NCBI GenBank assembly: GCA_015075445.1
Contig: JABTUJ010000013.1
Span: 62,001 to 126,000 of the forward strand
Length of the DNA stretch: 64,000 nt
Reading direction: 5' to 3'
Source of the DNA: Verrucomicrobiales bacterium
GTDB lineage: Bacteria > Verrucomicrobiota > Verrucomicrobiia > Limisphaerales > J093
Shown: piece by piece, positions 60,475 to 64,000 of the stretch
Layout: every line of letters starts with the position of its first letter
Position numbering within the stretch: the stretch's first letter is position 1
Position numbers and translations under genes: made by a program
The notes under the pieces: generated by a model
The model's database searches: none
Seen by the model: only the letters and a program-made list of their open reading frames with translations
Told to the model about the DNA's origin: nothing

Positions 60475-61421
60475 GGTTGTGAGCCACGCTTGTCCGCTGG
60501 AGCGGGGGAGGGTGGCGGGAGAGTCGGGAGTTCGACGGGCGGGAGCGGGTCGGCGGTGGCGGGCGGGGCGGGGGATTCCAGGGTCTCCTCCGGCGGCGGC
60601 GGTGGGATGTCGTGGGCGGACTTGACCCGGTAACCGCCCATCACCTTGATCTGGCCGCCCTGGCTGGAGGCCAAGCGGGGCCGGGAGTCGGTGATCTGGT
60701 ACATCTGGCGGACGAGCACTTCGCCGTCGTATTGAATGACGTAGTAAGCGAACTGCCGGGCGCCGGTCTGGAAGAGCACGTGCAGCCGGCCGTCCCGGTC
60801 CACCTGGGCTTCCGGCCGGCCAAAGGAGATCACGTTGCCGAGGGGGAACACCCGGTGAACGCGGGTCTCGCTCTCGTCGGTGATCCGCAGGTAGAGCGCG
60901 AGGCGCTTGCGATTGTTCGTTTGGAGGAGGGCGTAGCGGCGGACGTCGAACGGTTGCCCCGCCGTCTTCGAAGGGACGCCGAAGTTCTGGGCCCAGAGCT
61001 CGACGCCGGCCATGATATGGAAGACCGCGGGAATACTGCTGATATCCGCGTTCAACGCGGGGATGCGCACCAGGGCGGTGACGTGATAGCGCCCGGGCCG
61101 GCTCAGCTCGAAGCAGGGGGCCAGGTCCACGCGCCACTTGCCCCGGGCGGCTGAGGGCACTTCGAGGACCTCGCCCGCGGGCAGTTCCTGGAGCTTGGCC
61201 ACGAAGTAGCCTTCGTTGGATTCCACGGCGAGGTCCAGCCATTCGGAGCCGGGGCCGAAGCGGAGGGGGCGCCCGGAGAAGTTGGTGATGCGCACCTCGG
61301 CGACGCAGCGTTCGTGGGCGAGATAATAATCCTGTTCCAGGGCGACTTCGACGGTGATCTGGGCATGGGTCGCGGTGGCGGCGAGGGCGAGGGCGAGGGC
61401 GAAGGGAGCAGAGGATTTCAC
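60471..61421 (-). CDS. Secreted protein of unknown function with Pro-rich tail
   Basis: The product is about 316 residues. The frame is open far upstream, but only from the GTG at 61421 does it look like protein: a signal peptide (KSSAPFALALALAATATHAQ) then ITVEVALEQDYYLAHERCVAEVRITNFSGRPLRFG, an immunoglobulin-like beta domain. The middle is beta-rich (VHRVFPLGNVISFGRPEAQVD, LHVLFQTGARQFAYYVIQYDGE). The end is a Pro/Glu/Ala-rich tail (about 265-316). I do not recognise a family. It is followed on the opposite strand, tail to tail, by the LamG-like gene. Confidence 0.72.
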   Translation of the reverse strand: MKSSAPFALALALAATATHAQITVEVALEQDYYLAHERCVAEVRITNFSGRPLRFGPGSEWLDLAVESNEGYFVAKLQELPAGEVLEVPSAARGKWRVDLAPCFELSRPGRYHVTALVRIPALNADISSIPAVFHIMAGVELWAQNFGVPSKTAGQPFDVRRYALLQTNNRKRLALYLRITDESETRVHRVFPLGNVISFGRPEAQVDRDGRLHVLFQTGARQFAYYVIQYDGEVLVRQMYQITDSRPRLASSQGGQIKVMGGYRVKSAHDIPPPPPEETLESPAPPATADPLPPVELPTLPPPSPAPADKRGSQP

Positions 61422-61485
61422 GGCAGGGAAGGGAAGAAGGCGTGGCGCCGTCGTTCGCCGGTGGGGCGGCAGGAGGCGCGGGGTT

Positions 61486-62208
61486 TCAGCGGCCGACGGC
61501 GAGACGGTCCGCCAGGCGCGGGGGCAGGCCGGCGGCGATGATTTTGGCCTGGGTGGCAGGCATGTCGTAATCGAGCCGTCGCAGCTCGATGGTCTGGCTG
61601 TCCAGATCGTAGAGGGCGTACGTGGCCTTCGGCACACCGTCCCGGGACTGGCCCACGCTGCCCACGTTGACGAAGTACTTCTTGCCGGGCTCGACGCGGA
61701 ACTTCGAATAGCTGCCGCCGCGGACCAGGCTGTCGCGCACGAACGCGACGGGCACGTGGGTGTGCCCGAAGAAGCAGACCGAGGTGTTCTGGTAAGTGAA
61801 GCTGGCGGCGGCGGCGAGCTTGTCGAACACGTAGCCCCAGCGCTGGGGGTCATCGAGCGTGGCGTGGACGATGGAGAAGCTGGTCACCAACCGCATGTAC
61901 TTGAGGTCGCGCAACCACTGGCGGTCTTCCGGGGTGAGCTGATTGCGGGTCCACTGGACCGCCAGGGCGGCGGCGGGGTTGAACCCGTCCAGGTTGCCTT
62001 CCGAGGAGCAGTATTCGTCGTGATTGCCCTTCACGCAGGGCATGCCCATGTCCCGGACGATGTCCAGGCATTCCTTCGGGTTGGCGTTGTAGCCGACGAC
62101 GTCGCCGAGGCAGGCGTAATGGGTGACCTTCTCGTTCCTGGCATCGGCCAGCACGACCTGCAACGCCTCCCAATTGGCGTGGATGTCGGCAATGATCGCG
62201 AACTTCAT
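61486..62208 (-). CDS. Metallophosphoesterase (calcineurin-like)
   Basis: The 240-residue product has the complete two-metal phosphoesterase set: D8 and H10 in DIHANWEA, D36 in GDVVGYNA, N62, H63 and D64 in KGNHDEY, then SIVHATLDD and FFGHTHVP near the end. This is the YfcE/MJ0936-like subfamily, which hydrolyses small phosphodiesters in vitro; the natural substrate here is unknown. Start at MKFAIIADIHAN is certain because the first motif begins at residue 8. It overlaps the acylphosphatase gene by 4 bases (ATGA), so the two are read from one transcript. Confidence 0.95.
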   Translation of the reverse strand: MKFAIIADIHANWEALQVVLADARNEKVTHYACLGDVVGYNANPKECLDIVRDMGMPCVKGNHDEYCSSEGNLDGFNPAAALAVQWTRNQLTPEDRQWLRDLKYMRLVTSFSIVHATLDDPQRWGYVFDKLAAAASFTYQNTSVCFFGHTHVPVAFVRDSLVRGGSYSKFRVEPGKKYFVNVGSVGQSRDGVPKATYALYDLDSQTIELRRLDYDMPATQAKIIAAGLPPRLADRLAVGR

Positions 62209-62486
62209 CGGTGCGCTGCTCTCTCACTCAGGATCTCGAAACCGCTCAGGTTGCCCTGGGCGTCGGACCACGACACGCTTTCGTGCCGAATGCACGGGGC
62301 GAGACCGGACTCGCGAACGGCTTCGCGAAAAGCCTCCAACTCGTCGCGGTCCCCTTCGGCGACCAACTCCACGCCTCCCTCGGGCAGGTTGCGCACCCAC
62401 CCGGTCACTTCGAAACCGCGGGCGACCTGCCGGGTGGTATAGCGAAAGCCCACGCCCTGAACGGTTCCCGACTAGAGCACCTGCAT
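62205..62486 (-). pseudogene. Acylphosphatase with in-frame stop at codon 5
   Basis: Read from the ATG at 62486 the sequence is MQVL-stop-SGTVQGVGFRYTTRQVARG, then VTGWVRNLPEGGVELVAEGD. This is a full acylphosphatase of about 93 codons in which the fifth codon is TAG (62472-62474) where the family normally has Tyr (YSGTVQGVGFRY). The catalytic Arg in GVGFR and Asn in WVRN are kept. A GTG at 62453 could restart translation inside the GVGFR loop and give 82 residues lacking the first strand. Acylphosphatases hydrolyse acyl phosphates such as acetyl phosphate. It shares a 4-base overlap with the phosphoesterase gene. The stop is either a real lesion or a base error. Confidence 0.8.
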
Positions 62487-62584
62487 CCGGCGGCGGTTCG
62501 TTCCTGGGCGGTCATCAGGCCGCCATCCCCGGGGTCGGTGGGGTCGCGTCACCGGTGAACTCGGCGTGTCGGTTTCCGTCAGGA

Positions 62585-63709
62585 TCAAGCCACAAGGGTG
62601 CCGGCGCACGCAATGATTTTGTGCCTCCACCGGGCCGTGCGTTCAGGGCGCACCTTGAACGATTCATCGCGCGGCGCGACCACGCGAAGGCGGCCAGCAA
62701 TGGCGGGATGAGCTCCAGATCCTTGGCTCACCAGCTCGACGGGCGAATGCATGTAGCGGTTGGGCAGGCTCACCAGGCCGCTCGGAATCCCGCCGCGCGT
62801 CCAGAAGATGACATCCGTGTCCGTGCCGCTGGTGGAGGACATCGCTTCGTGTTGGAGAGGGATGTCGGCCTTGGCGGCCACCGCCTCGAGTCGGGCCACG
62901 ACCTCGGGATGGTTGCAGCCGCCGTGGGTGAGGGTCGGGCCTTTGCCCAGCCGGATGTCGCCGTGCAACGCCTGGCTGACCGTCGGGTAGTCGGTGGCGT
63001 GGGTCACGTCCACGACCAGCGCGACGTCCGGTTTCAACGAATAGGCGATCTGCCGGGCGCCCAGCAGGCCGACCTCCTCCTGGATGTTCGACACGGCGCA
63101 GACCTCGGCCGCGAGCTTTCGGTTGCCCCCGTGCAGCAGGCGCAAGGCCTCCGCGACGGCGAACGTGCCCACCCGGTTGTCGAACGCCCGCGCCACCGCC
63201 ACGTCCCCGTCCAGCAGGTCAAACTCGTCGGTCAGCGTGATCGGATCGCCAATCCGCACCCGTTTCTCCGCGGCCCGGCGACTGCCGGCGCCAATATCGA
63301 TGAACAGATCGCTGATCTCGGGCAGCTTGCGGTCGGGCTCGGTCTTCGTCAGGTGCGGCGCGACATTGCCGATCACGCCCTTGACGGGGCCGTTCCGGGT
63401 GTGGATGACCACCCGCTGGGCCTTGGCGACGACCGGGTCCATGCCGCCGAGTTTGCGCACATAGAGGAAGCCGTCCTTGTCCACGTAGTTTACCGTGAGG
63501 GCAATCTCGTCGGCGTGCGCGGCCAGCATCAGGCGGGGGGAGCCGCCTTTGTTGAGGACGGCCACGCAGTTGCCGTAGGCGTCCGAGAAGGTCTCGTCGG
63601 CGTAGGTGCGGACGTAGTCGAGCCACACGCGTTGGCCCCGGGTCTCGGCCCCGGACGGGCTGGGCGTGTTGACGAGCGTCTTGAGGAATTCGAGCGACTT
63701 GTCGCGCAT
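62585..63709 (-). CDS. M42-family aminopeptidase (glutamyl aminopeptidase/endoglucanase-like)
   Basis: The 374-residue product has the M42 metallopeptidase pattern. It has LMLAAHADEIALTV (first metal His and the catalytic Asp), VARAFDNRVG (bridging Asp), SNIQEEVGLLGAR (catalytic Glu pair), VVDVTHATDYP (metal Asp) and LPNRYMHSPVEL (last metal His). These form large tetrahedral aminopeptidase complexes that trim peptides. After VELVS the encoded sequence (QGSGAHPAIAGRLR) is unlike the family, while the +1 frame at the same place reads KDLELIPPLLAAF, exactly what M42 proteins have. The frame then returns to DESFKVRP. This indicates two compensating single-base changes near 62725 and 62680. The C-terminal 19 residues after KVRP are also unusual. 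Confidence 0.92.
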   Translation of the reverse strand: MRDKSLEFLKTLVNTPSPSGAETRGQRVWLDYVRTYADETFSDAYGNCVAVLNKGGSPRLMLAAHADEIALTVNYVDKDGFLYVRKLGGMDPVVAKAQRVVIHTRNGPVKGVIGNVAPHLTKTEPDRKLPEISDLFIDIGAGSRRAAEKRVRIGDPITLTDEFDLLDGDVAVARAFDNRVGTFAVAEALRLLHGGNRKLAAEVCAVSNIQEEVGLLGARQIAYSLKPDVALVVDVTHATDYPTVSQALHGDIRLGKGPTLTHGGCNHPEVVARLEAVAAKADIPLQHEAMSSTSGTDTDVIFWTRGGIPSGLVSLPNRYMHSPVELVSQGSGAHPAIAGRLRVVAPRDESFKVRPERTARWRHKIIACAGTLVA

Positions 63710-64000
63710 GGGTGGAGTGTGGGGGTTGGGCGAGGGAAGGAAAGCCGCAAGGCGGGGAGCTTGAAATGCCCCCGTGCAGCCCAGGCAAACGGCTCCGACT
63801 CTTGGGAGCTCCTTGCTTGCGTGCGTTCACCGCAACCTCAGGGGCACTCATGGACGCACCTGATAGGATCCCTCTGACTTGGGTCGGGCGGAAACCCGTG
63901 CGCGGTCAACGGACGGTGTCGGCGGTCATACGCTCGGAACCGGCGATGCGGCCGCGCCGACTCTCCCGGTGCGTGCACCTCACCGAGTCCCTCGCGGCAC
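63710..64000. other. End of window, no supported gene
   Basis: Nothing in these 291 bases can be assigned with confidence. A frame from an ATG at 63850 (MDAPDRIPLTWVGRKP) stays open to the edge of the window and could be the start of a gene reading off the end, but it resembles nothing I know and is short. No clear promoter for the M42 gene was identified. Confidence 0.3.

Noticed and set aside
63850..64000. Possible gene start running off the end of the window
   Set aside because: Only about 50 residues are visible, the composition is Arg/Pro-rich, and it matches nothing I recognise.

Overview
The window is high-GC DNA, almost fully coding, from a bacterium that is most likely a member of the Verrucomicrobiota (a Limisphaera/Pedosphaera-like lineage). 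This is inferred from gene content. The window has a pilus-like locus in the order PilM, Amuc_1100-like, Amuc_1099-like, secretin, as in Akkermansia. It also has a PEP-CTERM protein with an exosortase/EpsI pair, many very large secreted proteins with Calx-beta, delta-60, FG-GAP and Ca-binding repeats, the short secreted SVNAVGYVN family, and 7-base microsatellites between genes. No rRNA, phage, insertion sequence or CRISPR array was seen.

Layout. 1-8.7 kb holds the end of a histidine kinase, a PQQ-type propeller protein, aspartate kinase, a HEAT protein, a Gfo/Idh/MocA oxidoreductase next to a sugar-phosphate isomerase-like protein, two small secreted proteins (one PEP-CTERM), a good terminator, an odd tRNA-Glu-like gene, an orphan RelE-like toxin and an HNH nuclease. 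8.8-16.4 kb holds a TPR protein, an FG-GAP protein, a YfhO-like membrane protein and a methyltransferase. 16.5-20.8 kb is an exosortase/exopolysaccharide block (exosortase, EpsI, sugar-1-phosphate transferase, UDP-glucuronate decarboxylase). 20.9-27.8 kb is the pilus-like trans-envelope locus, whose secretin is encoded as two separate exported polypeptides. 28.0-38.3 kb is a run of four tightly packed genes for large secreted proteins, ending in a subtilisin-like protease. 38.6-48.0 kb has coaE and a 2874-residue protein that begins with a metzincin protease domain. 48.5-54.05 kb has a DUF2249/Crp pair and a type II secretion set (GspF, GspH, GspI, GspJ, GspK). 54.1-63.7 kb has bioD, an ADP-forming acyl-CoA synthetase, a frameshifted CoA-transferase/GNAT fusion, a DUF4058 remnant, two secreted proteins of unknown function, a phosphoesterase, an acylphosphatase with an in-frame stop and an M42 peptidase with a locally shifted reading frame.

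How it fits together. Much of the window concerns the cell envelope and export. There are two secretion-type machineries (the Amuc_1098-1101-like set and the Gsp set), an exosortase pathway coupled to polysaccharide synthesis, and a large set of exported multidomain proteins and proteases that could be their cargo. The strongest unusual observations are the split secretin, a shared methionine-rich MD-x-R-MMM-RYG motif in two neighbouring pilus-like proteins, the metzincin/Calx-beta/delta-60 giant, a C-terminal module shared by the two secreted proteases, a palindromic repeat forming the N-terminal extension of bioD, and three reading-frame lesions clustered in the last 6 kb.
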